Virus record (IMG/VR): IMGVR_UViG_3300035670_000448
Coordinates: 1 to 43,154 of that record
From: a virus
Strand: one strand, 5' to 3'
Length of the DNA stretch: 43,154 bases
Made by a program: the position numbers and the translations under genes. A model generated the notes under the pieces. The model did not search any database and was not told where the DNA came from. It saw nothing but the letters and a program-made list of their open reading frames with translations. Positions 20,803-26,949 of this stretch are shown here, one piece after another (position 1 is the stretch's first letter; every line of letters starts with the position of its first letter).

Positions 20803-21480
20803 TTATAGGTTTATAATTTTGTAATAACCGCTTCCTTTTCTCAAGGATAATGCCCTTAAAGCGTTATAAGTTACACCGTTTTCTTCAAGGGTTTTTTCCC
20901 AGAAGTGCGTGTGTCCTGAATAAACGAATTTTACCTGGTATTTTTCAAAGACTTCTTTTAAAGGACTCGTGCAGAATTGTCCGGCTTCGTTGAAAATCGG
21001 GATGTGCATGGAAACGAGGATTTTCCGGTCTGTGTTAAGGGTGTTTTTTAGCCAGTCCATTTGAGCCTCGTCTATGGTTCCGCAAGCCAGGCTCTCCGGG
21101 CTGGTGTAAAGAACCACTATCCGCCAGTTTTCAATGTCCCTGTAATAGTATGATTCGCTGGAGAATACGGCAAATGATTTCGGGCCATCATGGTTTCCTC
21201 TCGTGAACATGGCGTTTGGTATCAATTTTTTGACTTTCTTGGCGTATTTGGTTTCGCTTTTATTGGTGTTGTCTCCCAGGGTTAGGATATAGTCAGGTTT
21301 TTCTTTGACGAGTTTTTTGAGGAACTTTGTGTACTTGTTGGGATAAATGACATTTAGCTCGGTCATTTTACGCTTCTTCTGGCCGCCAGCGTGAATATCC
21401 GTAACTATCCCCAGGCTGAAAGCATTGGCAAATAAAGGCAGGAATAGTCCGAGGATTAAGACTGGTACTATTTTTTTCAT
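20803..21480 (-). CDS. Secreted calcineurin-like metallophosphoesterase
   Basis: 225 residues with a classic signal peptide (MKKIVPVLILGLFLPL, cleavage after ANA around residue 20). Metal-site motifs in order: DIH (Asp28/His30), 'LTLGDNTN', GNHDGP, SMHIPI, SGHTHFW. It should hydrolyse a phosphoester outside the cytoplasm, unusual for a phage; possible targets include nucleotides, cell-wall or teichoic-type phosphodiesters, or signalling molecules. No ribosome-binding site. The next gene (HNH) may be read by frameshift from it. Confidence 0.85.
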   Translation of the reverse strand: MKKIVPVLILGLFLPLFANAFSLGIVTDIHAGGQKKRKMTELNVIYPNKYTKFLKKLVKEKPDYILTLGDNTNKSETKYAKKVKKLIPNAMFTRGNHDGPKSFAVFSSESYYYRDIENWRIVVLYTSPESLACGTIDEAQMDWLKNTLNTDRKILVSMHIPIFNEAGQFCTSPLKEVFEKYQVKFVYSGHTHFWEKTLEENGVTYNALRALSLRKGSGYYKIINL

Positions 21481-21481
21481 A

Positions 21482-21850
21482 TTATTTGTCCCTTAAAAAT
21501 TGTTTAATTATTTCGTAGTTGCGATACATTTTTTCTTGCATGATGTCGTAGTAGGTTTCTTGTTCGCCGATTGCTCCCGATTCTTTCCAGTCAAAGTAGA
21601 GCAAAGATCTCCACTTCTGGCTCCAACGGCGTTTGTCCCTGCCTTTGATTTTGGTGTCGCCTTGGGTTACTTCAATGGGGCTGGTGATTCTGGCCTTATA
21701 AGAAATGTCAAAGGTTCCGTCTTGGTTGTCTTTCTTGCTGACTTCGTAGCAGTCAAGTTCGGCGTTTATCTTGAAAGACTTAGCAGTGTCAATCTTGCCG
21801 TTTAATTCCGCGCCTCCGGTTATTTTTAAGATGTGAGAATTGATGTCCAT
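21482..21850 (-). CDS. Hypothetical early protein
   Basis: 122 residues, no recognised domain. Alternating beta-like strands ('HILKITGGAELNGKIDTAK', 'FDISYKARITSPIEV') and a basic, helical C-terminal half ('DKRRWSQKWRSLLYFDW'). The start overlaps the previous stop by one base. Possibly DNA- or RNA-binding; no firm evidence. Confidence 0.6.
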   Translation of the reverse strand: MDINSHILKITGGAELNGKIDTAKSFKINAELDCYEVSKKDNQDGTFDISYKARITSPIEVTQGDTKIKGRDKRRWSQKWRSLLYFDWKESGAIGEQETYYDIMQEKMYRNYEIIKQFLRDK

Positions 21851-22077
21851 TAAAAGGGGTAGTCAAATTTATTACCTTCCTCCTCGGCTGGTTCCGGTGT
21901 GCCTTGGTATCCCTGCGGGAGTTTGTCTTCAATCTCACAGGAGAAAAACTTTTCACCAGATTTTTTGGATTCCTTTAACCAGCAGGCTCCGATTTTTACG
22001 AATCCTTCCCCCAGGATTCGGTAATCTGGTTCTTTGGGATTCTTTTTTGTCTTGTTTTTGAAAATTGTGAATTTCAT
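21850..22077 (-). CDS. DUF736-like small protein
   Basis: 75 residues. 'FTIFKNKTKKNPKEPDYRI' and 'ACWLKESKKSGEKFFSCEI' are similar to small DUF736-type proteins found on plasmids and phages, sometimes near ssDNA-binding or recombination functions. The acidic end (EPAEEEG) resembles an SSB tail. The ATG overlaps the previous stop (22074). Confidence 0.55.
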   Translation of the reverse strand: MKFTIFKNKTKKNPKEPDYRILGEGFVKIGACWLKESKKSGEKFFSCEIEDKLPQGYQGTPEPAEEEGNKFDYPF

Positions 22078-22331
22078 ATAAATGGTTGGTCTAATTGATT
22101 ATGAAAATAGTCGCGCCATTCTTCCCACTTGGCCTTGATGATTTTTTCTTTGTCTGGGTTAGTGGCCAGCTCTGGGTAGAAGGTGGTTACGATTAGGGTT
22201 GCGTCTCTGGCTGCGCTGGCCATGCGGATTGAATCTTCTTTGGCTTTCTGGCTGGCGCGGATTTGCGACCCCTTGTAGTCCATTGTGACTTTGATGTCCT
22301 TTGGAGGCTGGGGCGTAAACATTTGTTGCAT
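22074..22331 (-). CDS. Hypothetical helical protein
   Basis: 85 residues, mostly helical (DYKGSQIRASQKAKEDSIR and 'AKWEEWRDYFHNQLDQ'). First gene after the promoter at 22361-22388. No family recognised; it precedes the DUF736-like gene and may be part of an early DNA-metabolism set. Confidence 0.6.
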   Translation of the reverse strand: MQQMFTPQPPKDIKVTMDYKGSQIRASQKAKEDSIRMASAARDATLIVTTFYPELATNPDKEKIIKAKWEEWRDYFHNQLDQPFI

Positions 22332-22360
22332 AAGATTTTATTAGGTGGGTTATATTACTA

Positions 22361-22388
22361 ATACTACTATAACTATATTTTCTGTCAA
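22361..22388 (-). promoter_or_regulatory. Promoter candidate with abutting DnaA-box-like site
   Basis: Minus strand: TTGACA (22388-22383), 16-base spacer, TAGTAT (22366-22361; a 17-base spacer gives AGTATT). An AT-rich A/T tract lies downstream. The site GTTATCCACTTGACA shows the box and -35 touching. Confidence 0.5.
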
Positions 22389-22396
22389 GTGGATAA
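22388..22396 (-). promoter_or_regulatory. DnaA-box-like site (8 of 9)
   Basis: AGTGGATAA on the plus strand, TTATCCACT on the minus, overlapping the -35 edge of the promoter at 22361-22388; the first base differs from the box consensus, while the downstream GTGGATAACT is conserved. Confidence 0.5.
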
Positions 22397-22397
22397 C

Positions 22398-22619
22398 TTA
22401 TTTCTGCAACATACCAAGGAAATAACGGAAGTCTCTTTTCTCTTGCTGGGCTACTTTGAATTTCTCATAAATCTTATGGCGTTCAAACCTGTAAGGAATC
22501 CAGTAGCAGTTAGTTTTAAAATACGCGGTCATTTCTTTGCTCAATTCGTGATACCAAGTTGAATCTTTTTTTGACGGTTCAAAATGGCGCTTTCTCAAAT
22601 TGTCTTTTATGAGTTGCAT
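22398..22619 (-). CDS. Hypothetical basic protein
   Basis: 73 residues, basic and aromatic ('HFEPSKKDSTWYHELSKEM', 'NCYWIPYRFERHKIYEK'), no known domain. It overlaps the ribbon-helix-helix-like gene by 41 bases, so the two are probably coupled. Confidence 0.5.
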   Translation of the reverse strand: MQLIKDNLRKRHFEPSKKDSTWYHELSKEMTAYFKTNCYWIPYRFERHKIYEKFKVAQQEKRDFRYFLGMLQK

Positions 22620-22803
22620 ATTTGTCTAATATGATTATCTTGTTTTCTGGTTTCATTGAGTATTCTAAAATCTTTGCGTCTAATATTTCTTCGAGGATTG
22701 CCGCGATGCTTTTTTTTCCTTTTTGTTTTCGCAGCCAGGAAAGATGATCTGATTTTATTCTGACTAGCTTTGTATATTTTGTATTTTTCCAGTAATTCTT
22801 CAT
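22579..22803 (-). CDS. Ribbon-helix-helix-like regulator
   Basis: 74 residues. 'TKLVRIKSDHLSWLRKQ' followed by 'KSIAAILEEILDAK' resembles the strand-helix-helix of CopG/Arc repressors, with a basic N-terminus. A longer out-of-frame ORF at 22607-22816 is a shadow. No Shine-Dalgarno sequence. Confidence 0.5.
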   Translation of the reverse strand: MKNYWKNTKYTKLVRIKSDHLSWLRKQKGKKSIAAILEEILDAKILEYSMKPENKIIILDKYATHKRQFEKAPF

Positions 22804-23034
22804 TTGTTTCTAACATAGAGTATACTAGTTAACTATATCCCCTTTCTTTTATGTCCACTTCTCTGAAAATGTCTCTCCCTGCCCTCAAGAATATGTCTTG
22901 AGTCATGGCTTGGGTTCCGTTGTCTCTCGGTGAGCTTTTTCGTCGAAGAGTTGCTAAAGAAAGGGTAAAGAAACTATTTAAAAAAACGAGCGCGTCATTT
23001 TTTTTCTTGTTTCTCTAAAACAAAAAACACCTGC

Positions 23035-23107
23035 TATTAGCTGACGGCAAACAGGTTCACGTTCAATAAACCATGTGCTTGGCAATGCCTCGCACCGCCA
23101 GCTAATA
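23035..23107 (-). ncRNA. Three-way-junction structured RNA candidate
   Basis: On the minus strand a 13-bp stem closes the element: TATTAGCTGGCGG (23107-23095) with CCGTCAGCTAATA (23047-23035), including one G-T pair. Inside are two arms: GGC-ATT-GCC (with outer TGC/GCA) and ACA-GGTT ... AACC-TGT. Just downstream, ACCTG and CAGGT can pair to form a competing hairpin followed by T6, like a terminator. It begins about 50 bases after a consensus promoter. A 34-codon ORF (23037-23141) also crosses it, with no ribosome-binding site. The rest of the gap (22817-23030) has only A/T runs and a TTGTTT/AAACAA hairpin. Confidence 0.5.
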
Positions 23108-23166
23108 AAAGATGTTTTTCAGAACGTGTGTTTGTTTGCATTTTTTTATTTCAAAATTCTATCTTC

Positions 23167-23194
23167 ATTATAAGGCATTTCTAAAAACTGTCAA
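23167..23194 (-). promoter_or_regulatory. Consensus sigma70 promoter upstream of the structured RNA
   Basis: Minus strand: TTGACA (23194-23189), 16-base spacer, TATAAT (23172-23167): both hexamers match consensus. No ribosome-binding site or convincing long gene follows immediately, which favours a transcribed RNA or a long leader. Confidence 0.7.
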
Positions 23195-23222
23195 GCCCGC
23201 CTATTCAAGCCATAATTCGGAG

Positions 23223-23231
23223 TTATCCACA
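23223..23231 (+). promoter_or_regulatory. DnaA-box-like site
   Basis: Perfect TTATCCACA on the plus strand, extended to TGTGGATAACT on the minus, 28 bases upstream of the -35 of the consensus promoter at 23167-23194. It also overlaps the last codons and stop of the zinc-finger gene. Confidence 0.65.
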
Positions 23232-23447
23232 GCACTCTTTGACTATTTCTTTGATGGGATAGTTTTCTGCGTAGAGTTTAGAATAGTGTTCCCTAAAATA
23301 ATCACGCTTGTAAGCTCGCCTTGTGCGCTCATAGCAGGCGCTGCACATCCCCTTGGCGTAGTGGGGTTTTTTCTTGCCGCAGGCCACGCATTTGTATTTG
23401 ATGAGGAATCCCCGCTTGGTATATTGTTTTCGGTAAGTATTAGTCAT
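23223..23447 (-). CDS. Small zinc-finger protein, probably leaderless
   Basis: 74 residues from the ATG at 23447; a longer reading from 23471 would start upstream of the likely transcription start. CVACGKKK ... GMCSACYERT gives two CxxC pairs for one zinc, then a basic/aromatic helix (RAYKRDYFREHYSKLY). The -10 (TACAAT) is followed by only six bases before the ATG, so the mRNA would be leaderless. Possibly a DNA-binding early regulator. Confidence 0.55.
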   Translation of the reverse strand: MTNTYRKQYTKRGFLIKYKCVACGKKKPHYAKGMCSACYERTRRAYKRDYFREHYSKLYAENYPIKEIVKECCG

Positions 23448-23453
23448 GTGGCC

Positions 23454-23481
23454 ATTGTATATCATCCACAAGACTTGTCAA
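23454..23481 (-). promoter_or_regulatory. Promoter giving a leaderless transcript
   Basis: Minus strand: TTGACA (23481-23476), 16-base spacer, TACAAT (23459-23454), then GGCCAC and ATG. The spacer contains a DnaA-box-like site (23462-23470, TGTGGATGA; 8 of 9). Confidence 0.55.
23462..23470 (+). promoter_or_regulatory. DnaA-box-like site inside the promoter spacer (8 of 9)
   Basis: TCATCCACA on the plus strand, one base from TTATCCACA, lying between the -35 and -10 of the promoter at 23454-23481, where binding would block RNA polymerase. Confidence 0.4.
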
Positions 23482-23510
23482 GGGGACTAAAAGAGGGGCT
23501 TATTTTGTAA

Positions 23511-23942
23511 CTATAAAACACTAATTATTGTTCTTAATATTGTGGCCATTCCCCTTCTTTTAGATCGAAGCATGCTCCTCATTCTTCTTTCTATAAAACC
23601 CTTTAGCGAATTACAGTTAATACAACAGGGGACTATATTTATAGCCATATATCCTTTAGAACTATCAATTCTGTCAATGCCAATCCTATTAGTCATATCT
23701 TTTTTACAGTAATAACATGGTTTTCCAAAAAAAGAAGAAAATTCTTCTAAGGTGATGCAGAAATCTATATTTCTTTTTTGTGCATCTTTTTTATACTGAT
23801 AATATCTAGCGATTGGACGCACCTTATGATATTCTCTATCACATGCTTTACACCTTGGCATACGACCATCTGAACTCGCCCTTCTTATGCAGAACTCAGA
23901 TAGTGGTTTTAATTCTTTACAAATAGAACACACTTTCTCCAT
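23511..23942 (-). CDS. HNH homing-type endonuclease
   Basis: 143 residues from the ATG at 23942 (a longer reading from 23990 runs into the repeat region). N-terminal zinc finger CSICKELKPLSEF ... CKACDREYH, then an HNH core: CYYCKKDM, 'GIDRIDSSKGYMAINIVPCC', 'INCNSLKG'. The RIDS/KGY segment and paired CxxC motifs are typical of free-standing phage homing endonucleases. No ribosome-binding site; the start is directly below two interleaved inverted repeats. Confidence 0.75.
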   Translation of the reverse strand: MEKVCSICKELKPLSEFCIRRASSDGRMPRCKACDREYHKVRPIARYYQYKKDAQKRNIDFCITLEEFSSFFGKPCYYCKKDMTNRIGIDRIDSSKGYMAINIVPCCINCNSLKGFIERRMRSMLRSKRRGMATILRTIISVL

Positions 23943-23953
23943 AAATATGGGGC

Positions 23954-24006
23954 AAATATGGTGTATCTGTCGTTCAAATAGATACACCATATTTACCTTG
24001 AACGAC
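23954..24006. repeat. Interleaved perfect inverted repeats (A B A' B')
   Basis: A is AAATATGGTGTATCT (23954-23968), B is GTCGTTCAA (23969-23977), A' is AGATACACCATATTT (23980-23994), B' is TTGAACGAC (23998-24006). A pairs with A' (15 bp) and B with B' (9 bp), and the two pairings cross. Linkers are 0, 2 and 3 bases, too short for both stems to form at once, so the two hairpins are mutually exclusive. The region is upstream of the HNH gene start. Confidence 0.75.
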
Positions 24007-24048
24007 TTATTAAATCCATTCTAAGAAAACAATAATAATTATTCCCTT

Positions 24049-24082
24049 AGAGAGGACTTATTAATGGCCTCTCTTTAAGTCC
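24049..24082. repeat. Second interleaved inverted-repeat set
   Basis: AGAGAGG (24049-24055) pairs with CCTCTCT (24068-24074), and GGACTT (24054-24059) with AAGTCC (24077-24082), again crossing and sharing two bases. The 10-base word GACTTATTAA occurs here (24055-24064) and at 24004-24013. The intervening sequence to 24105 is AT-rich with no gene. Confidence 0.55.
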
Positions 24083-24105
24083 GATTATTAAAATCTGCGA
24101 CTTCT

Positions 24106-24288
24106 TTAATCAAAGCATTTTTTGCGAACCTCTTTGGATAATCCGTTTAAGAAAGCAATCACTACCGGAACCCAGATATAACTTTCGCCGGACAGGTAAA
24201 CGATCACCAGTCCGATAAATCCATATAGAGTGTTCCAGTAAAATCTAGTGGCGGTGTCGCTTAGGAGAAACGCTTTTATTTTTTCCAT
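24106..24288 (-). CDS. Small holin-like membrane protein
   Basis: 60 residues with one long or two short hydrophobic segments ('FYWNTLYGFIGLVIVYL', 'YIWVPVVIAFLNGLS') and a charged C-terminus. It overlaps the end of the C39-like peptidase gene by 13 bases, the usual arrangement of an endolysin followed by a holin. No ribosome-binding site. Confidence 0.55.
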   Translation of the reverse strand: MEKIKAFLLSDTATRFYWNTLYGFIGLVIVYLSGESYIWVPVVIAFLNGLSKEVRKKCFD

Positions 24289-24896
24289 AGTTTTGAAATT
24301 ATTAACCCTGCTAATGTTGATATTGATTGTTCGCCCTCGTATTCTTCGACCTTTTTTTTGAGAGCGGCGTTTTTTTCAGTTAAGACATTGATGACTTCTT
24401 TTTGGTTCTCAATGGTCTCGGTTAGCTTGGGAACGATTCCCTCGCACGCTTGGAGGTCGGCATTGAGTTCCATGTTTTCGAGTTTAAGCTCTTCGCATTT
24501 TTTGCACATAAAGATACGATAAGAAATTATTTTGTAAGTGTTAAGTTCCCAGTCCGGCTTGAGGTCAAGCGGATCAACCCGCATAAACTTGTTCGGGTCA
24601 TAAAGAAAGAAATGCTGCGGGACGCCGACTTTCTTGTAGTGGTCGGTTTCACAGATGCACACAACTTCTGGCGGGGTGATGGTTTTCTCGTAAGTCATGC
24701 CCAGAACAGAAGCGGCCTTAGAGCCGACTATGTCGCAGCCGTTGGCGTAAACTCCTTTTTTAATGAAAAGTTCGTTTAAGACGAGCGGGTCTTCGCCGGC
24801 AAGATTAGCAATAGAAGTAAGATAGCATCCGTTTTCCCTGATAGTTGTGTTGCAGGTTCCTAATTTTTGCGGATAAGACTTTTGTGAATAAAACAT
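24276..24896 (-). CDS. C39-like papain-fold peptidase, endolysin candidate
   Basis: 206 residues. 'MFYSQKSYPQKLGTCN' then 'ENGCYLTSIANLAG' (catalytic Cys24) and 'DPLVLNELFIKKG' resemble Peptidase_C39_2 proteins; 'VPQHFFLYDPNK' gives the likely His and Asp. The C-terminal third is a coiled coil (ENMELNADLQACEG ... 'VLTEKNAALKKKVEEYEG') ending in a short hydrophobic helix. No signal peptide. It may cut peptidoglycan cross-links at lysis, or process another protein. Confidence 0.65.
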   Translation of the reverse strand: MFYSQKSYPQKLGTCNTTIRENGCYLTSIANLAGEDPLVLNELFIKKGVYANGCDIVGSKAASVLGMTYEKTITPPEVVCICETDHYKKVGVPQHFFLYDPNKFMRVDPLDLKPDWELNTYKIISYRIFMCKKCEELKLENMELNADLQACEGIVPKLTETIENQKEVINVLTEKNAALKKKVEEYEGEQSISTLAGLIISKLWKK

Positions 24897-24908
24897 AACA
24901 TTGAATTG

Positions 24909-25661
24909 TTAATCTGTCAAACTGATTATCTTGTCTCCGTAAGCGATTTTGTATTTCACAATCTCGCGCGGAGTGACTTTAAAAAAATCCGATTCCTTGT
25001 CCTTGATGATGGTGGTGAAGCCGAGTTGCCAGTTGGGTTTCTGGCAGTATTTTGGGTTAAGGTCGCACAAACAGAAATTCTCAAAGGCGGCGATGGTTCC
25101 GTTATAGGTTCTTTTATAGGACACTCCGCCCCTATGGGTGTGGCCCTGGATTAAACTCATGCCGATCCGCTCTAACAGGTTCTTGGCGGTGTAACCTGAA
25201 TGCTGGGTGCATTTGTCAAAGTGTCCGATTAAGAGTTTGCCGTACTGGTAGTAGTTTTCTTTGAGGTGGTTGTTAACGGGTTTGATTTTAAACTGGTTAA
25301 GCAGGAGTTGCTCTTCCAGAGTGAGGCCGTCCAGTCCATATAGCTCGCGGGCGTGATTGGAGATATATGTTTCCAGCCGGAACTCGTGGTTGCCGAAGAT
25401 ATAAATTATTTCAGCGTCTGGAGCGATGTATCTCAGGTCATAAAGGAACTTGCGGGTCTCCATTATCTCGTCAACCAAGTGGATATCCAGATAGAGCGGT
25501 TTCACAAACTTAGAAATTTCCCAGCAATCAATCAAGTCTCCGTTTATGAATATCTTGTTCGGTTCAAACTGCTCAATAAATTTGAGAATCAGCTTGAGCG
25601 CTTTCTTGTCCTGGAAGGGCAGGTGCAAGTCCGAAATGCACACGCTCTTTTCTATTTTCAT
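24909..25661 (-). CDS. Cytoplasmic calcineurin-like metallophosphoesterase
   Basis: 250 residues without signal peptide. Motifs in order: DLH (Asp11/His13), 'IFINGDLID', 'IYIFGNHEF', LLIGHFDK and QGHTHRGG. This is the phage-type phosphoesterase layout (protein phosphatase, nuclease or nucleotide phosphatase); substrate not determinable. It is distinct from the secreted enzyme at 20803-21480. Start in an A-rich context without ribosome-binding site; overlapped by a small upstream ORF. Confidence 0.85.
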   Translation of the reverse strand: MKIEKSVCISDLHLPFQDKKALKLILKFIEQFEPNKIFINGDLIDCWEISKFVKPLYLDIHLVDEIMETRKFLYDLRYIAPDAEIIYIFGNHEFRLETYISNHARELYGLDGLTLEEQLLLNQFKIKPVNNHLKENYYQYGKLLIGHFDKCTQHSGYTAKNLLERIGMSLIQGHTHRGGVSYKRTYNGTIAAFENFCLCDLNPKYCQKPNWQLGFTTIIKDKESDFFKVTPREIVKYKIAYGDKIISLTD

Positions 25662-25809
25662 TTTTATTTAAAAATTGGCTTATAAATTCTTTGGCCTGCC
25701 GGGCGCATTTAAAACCCTGGAGCATTGTATCTCCGTTAGTAATTTCAAAGTTTGGTCGGGGATAGGTTTTCCCGTAACGGTAATAACCTATGAAATTTAC
25801 CCTGTACAT
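25573..25809 (-). CDS. Small hypothetical protein overlapping the phosphoesterase
   Basis: 78 residues. The first 58 (MYRVNFIGYYRYGKTYPR ... 'ARQAKEFISQFLNKNEN') look protein-like; the last 20 overlap the phosphoesterase start out of frame. Follows the 25810 stop directly. Could be real with a long overlap, or the true end may be earlier. Confidence 0.4.
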   Translation of the reverse strand: MYRVNFIGYYRYGKTYPRPNFEITNGDTMLQGFKCARQAKEFISQFLNKNENRKERVHFGLAPALPGQESAQADSQIY

Positions 25810-26028
25810 TTAGTTTTCGCACCAGGTTGTTTCTGATCCTTTTTGGATGCAATACTTGCCGTCCTTTTCAACTAGCTGGGTTCTCCAGCCAGCTTCGGCA
25901 AGCTCATCGTAGGTGGCCTCTCTAAGCTCAGATTCTGCGTTCTGCGGGGGCTTTGTGCCTCCCTGAGGGGTTCGATACCACTCGCGGGGTTCAATGCCCA
26001 AAACGGCCTTTGTGCAGAACCAGAACAT
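25810..26028 (-). CDS. Possible membrane protein with unresolved start
   Basis: 72 residues from the ATG at 26028, but the frame is open upstream to 26100 and encodes a strong transmembrane helix (KKFLSILFGILLAVLVM) that the ATG would cut through. No ATG/GTG/TTG precedes it; CTG (26097) or ATT (26091) are candidates. The soluble part is acidic with a C-terminal Cys pair (KYCIQKGSETTWC). Confidence 0.45.
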   Translation of the reverse strand: MFWFCTKAVLGIEPREWYRTPQGGTKPPQNAESELREATYDELAEAGWRTQLVEKDGKYCIQKGSETTWCEN

Positions 26029-26100
26029 TACCAGAACAGCCAGAAGAATCCCAAAAAGAATTGACAGAAACTTCTTGTCCGATTTGCTAATAAGCAGTAG

Positions 26101-26226
26101 TTAATTGTTAGCCAGGCAGATAGCGAAGATGGTAAACGCCACTCCCACTATGTAGCCTAAGAGAAAATTGGACGCCCTGAAATAGAACAGGCAGTCGCAC
26201 TTCTCTTTTTTAATTTTTTTTCTCAT
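26101..26226 (-). CDS. 41-residue single-span membrane protein
   Basis: ORF from the ATG at 26226: basic N-terminus (MRKKIKKEKCDC), then 'FLLGYIVGVAFTIFAICLA', one transmembrane helix, ending NN. AAGGA lies two bases before the ATG, tight for a ribosome-binding site. It may be a small holin-like or regulatory membrane peptide. Confidence 0.4.
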   Translation of the reverse strand: MRKKIKKEKCDCLFYFRASNFLLGYIVGVAFTIFAICLANN

Positions 26227-26235
26227 ATCCTTTCT

Positions 26236-26289
26236 GTGGCGGCCAGGGGAATGTCCGCCACGGAGGGGGCCAGGAATCTTTGTTCCTGG
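26236..26289. repeat. Two hairpins in the leader of the 41-residue ORF
   Basis: GTGGCGG ... CCGCCAC and CCAGGAA ... TTCCTGG (26271-26289) lie in the 119-base gap between the Cys-rich gene (26346) and the small membrane ORF (26226). Neither has a T-run; they may be mRNA processing or stability elements. No other feature is visible in this gap. Confidence 0.4.
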
Positions 26290-26345
26290 CAGTTGGGAGG
26301 ATTAAGGCTTGCGGAGATGAACGCAGCCCTGTTTGGAGTTTTGTT

Positions 26346-26558
26346 TCAGGCAGTGGCCTTTGGCATATGAAGTTTTGATATGGCGTCCTTTCTTTTTGCA
26401 AAAGTATTGCATCCGACACCTCCACAGACTCCACTGGTTATAAATTGGCCGGGCAGGTTGCAGATAGGATAATCGCAATTAACACAGTATTCCTCGACAT
26501 CACCATACCGGCAGCCATAGACTATTCCGCAATGTTTGCAGGTAAGTCCGTTAAGCAT
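26346..26558 (-). CDS. Cys-rich small protein (zinc-ribbon)
   Basis: 70 residues from the ATG at 26558, chosen for its strong ribosome-binding site (AAAGGAGGTGAT); an earlier Met at 26612 lacks one. CKHCGIVYGCRYG, then 'EYCVNCDYPICN' and 'GVCGGVGCN' hold at least ten cysteines, enough for two metal sites. Unknown family. Part of a run of three small zinc-type genes behind the promoter at 27057-27085. Confidence 0.65.
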   Translation of the reverse strand: MLNGLTCKHCGIVYGCRYGDVEEYCVNCDYPICNLPGQFITSGVCGGVGCNTFAKRKDAISKLHMPKATA

Positions 26559-26569
26559 ATCACCTCCTT

Positions 26570-26764
26570 TCAGGCATAACCGATTACTGTTTGTGTCTGG
26601 CAATGCGTGCAAGTTTCCTCAACGAGATTAAAACCATTGTAGCGTTGAGATAATTTCTGGCTCTCGTACGCTGTAAGTTCCACCCACTTTCCGTGTTTCT
26701 TGACACGACCGCAATGGGGGCAGTAAACAAGACAGCATTTCTGGGCAAAAAGCTTATCAAGCAT
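26570..26764 (-). CDS. Zinc-ribbon small protein
   Basis: 64 residues with two CxxC pairs (CPHCGRVKKHGKWVEL and 'TCTHCQTQT'). Ribosome-binding site AAAGGAGGTGAG; start overlaps the previous stop as TAATG. Typical small phage early zinc-ribbon; possible nucleic-acid or RNA-polymerase binding, not proven. Confidence 0.65.
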   Translation of the reverse strand: MLDKLFAQKCCLVYCPHCGRVKKHGKWVELTAYESQKLSQRYNGFNLVEETCTHCQTQTVIGYA

Positions 26765-26949
26765 TACTCACCTCCTTTCTCAAAAAGACTTGGCGTCCTT
26801 TCGGTAACCCCTTTCACCGAAAGCACAACAATATCGTTTTTGAGGCCGGACTTGGTGTACTCTAACTGGTCTTTACTGCTCCAATTTTCAAAACCGTGAG
26901 GCACAATCATTTTGATTTTTACTGAAAAGTCTCTTGTCGTCCAAACCAT
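26764..26949 (-). CDS. Small early protein
   Basis: 61 residues, ribosome-binding site AAAGGAGGTGATAA. No Cys motif or known domain; 'FSVKIKMIVPHGFENWSS' and 'DIVVLSVKGVTERTPS' suggest mixed alpha/beta. First gene of the early operon read from the promoter at 27057-27085. Confidence 0.6.
   Translation of the reverse strand: MVWTTRDFSVKIKMIVPHGFENWSSKDQLEYTKSGLKNDIVVLSVKGVTERTPSLFEKGGE

Noticed and set aside
22607-22816. 69-residue minus-strand ORF
   Set aside because: Out-of-frame reading of the ribbon-helix-helix-like gene; Lys/Arg-rich with no fold.
23511-24105. Group I intron containing the HNH gene
   Set aside because: No interrupted host gene can be recognised on either side, and the core intron pairings were not visible; a free-standing HNH gene is simpler.
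24892-24920. TTGACA-N17-TATGTT upstream of the C39-like gene as a promoter
   Set aside because: The -10 would overlap the ATG of the gene, so it cannot express it from this start; hexamer match may be chance.
26070-26098. TTGACA on the plus strand as a promoter
   Set aside because: No acceptable -10 at 15-19 bases and no plus-strand gene follows.
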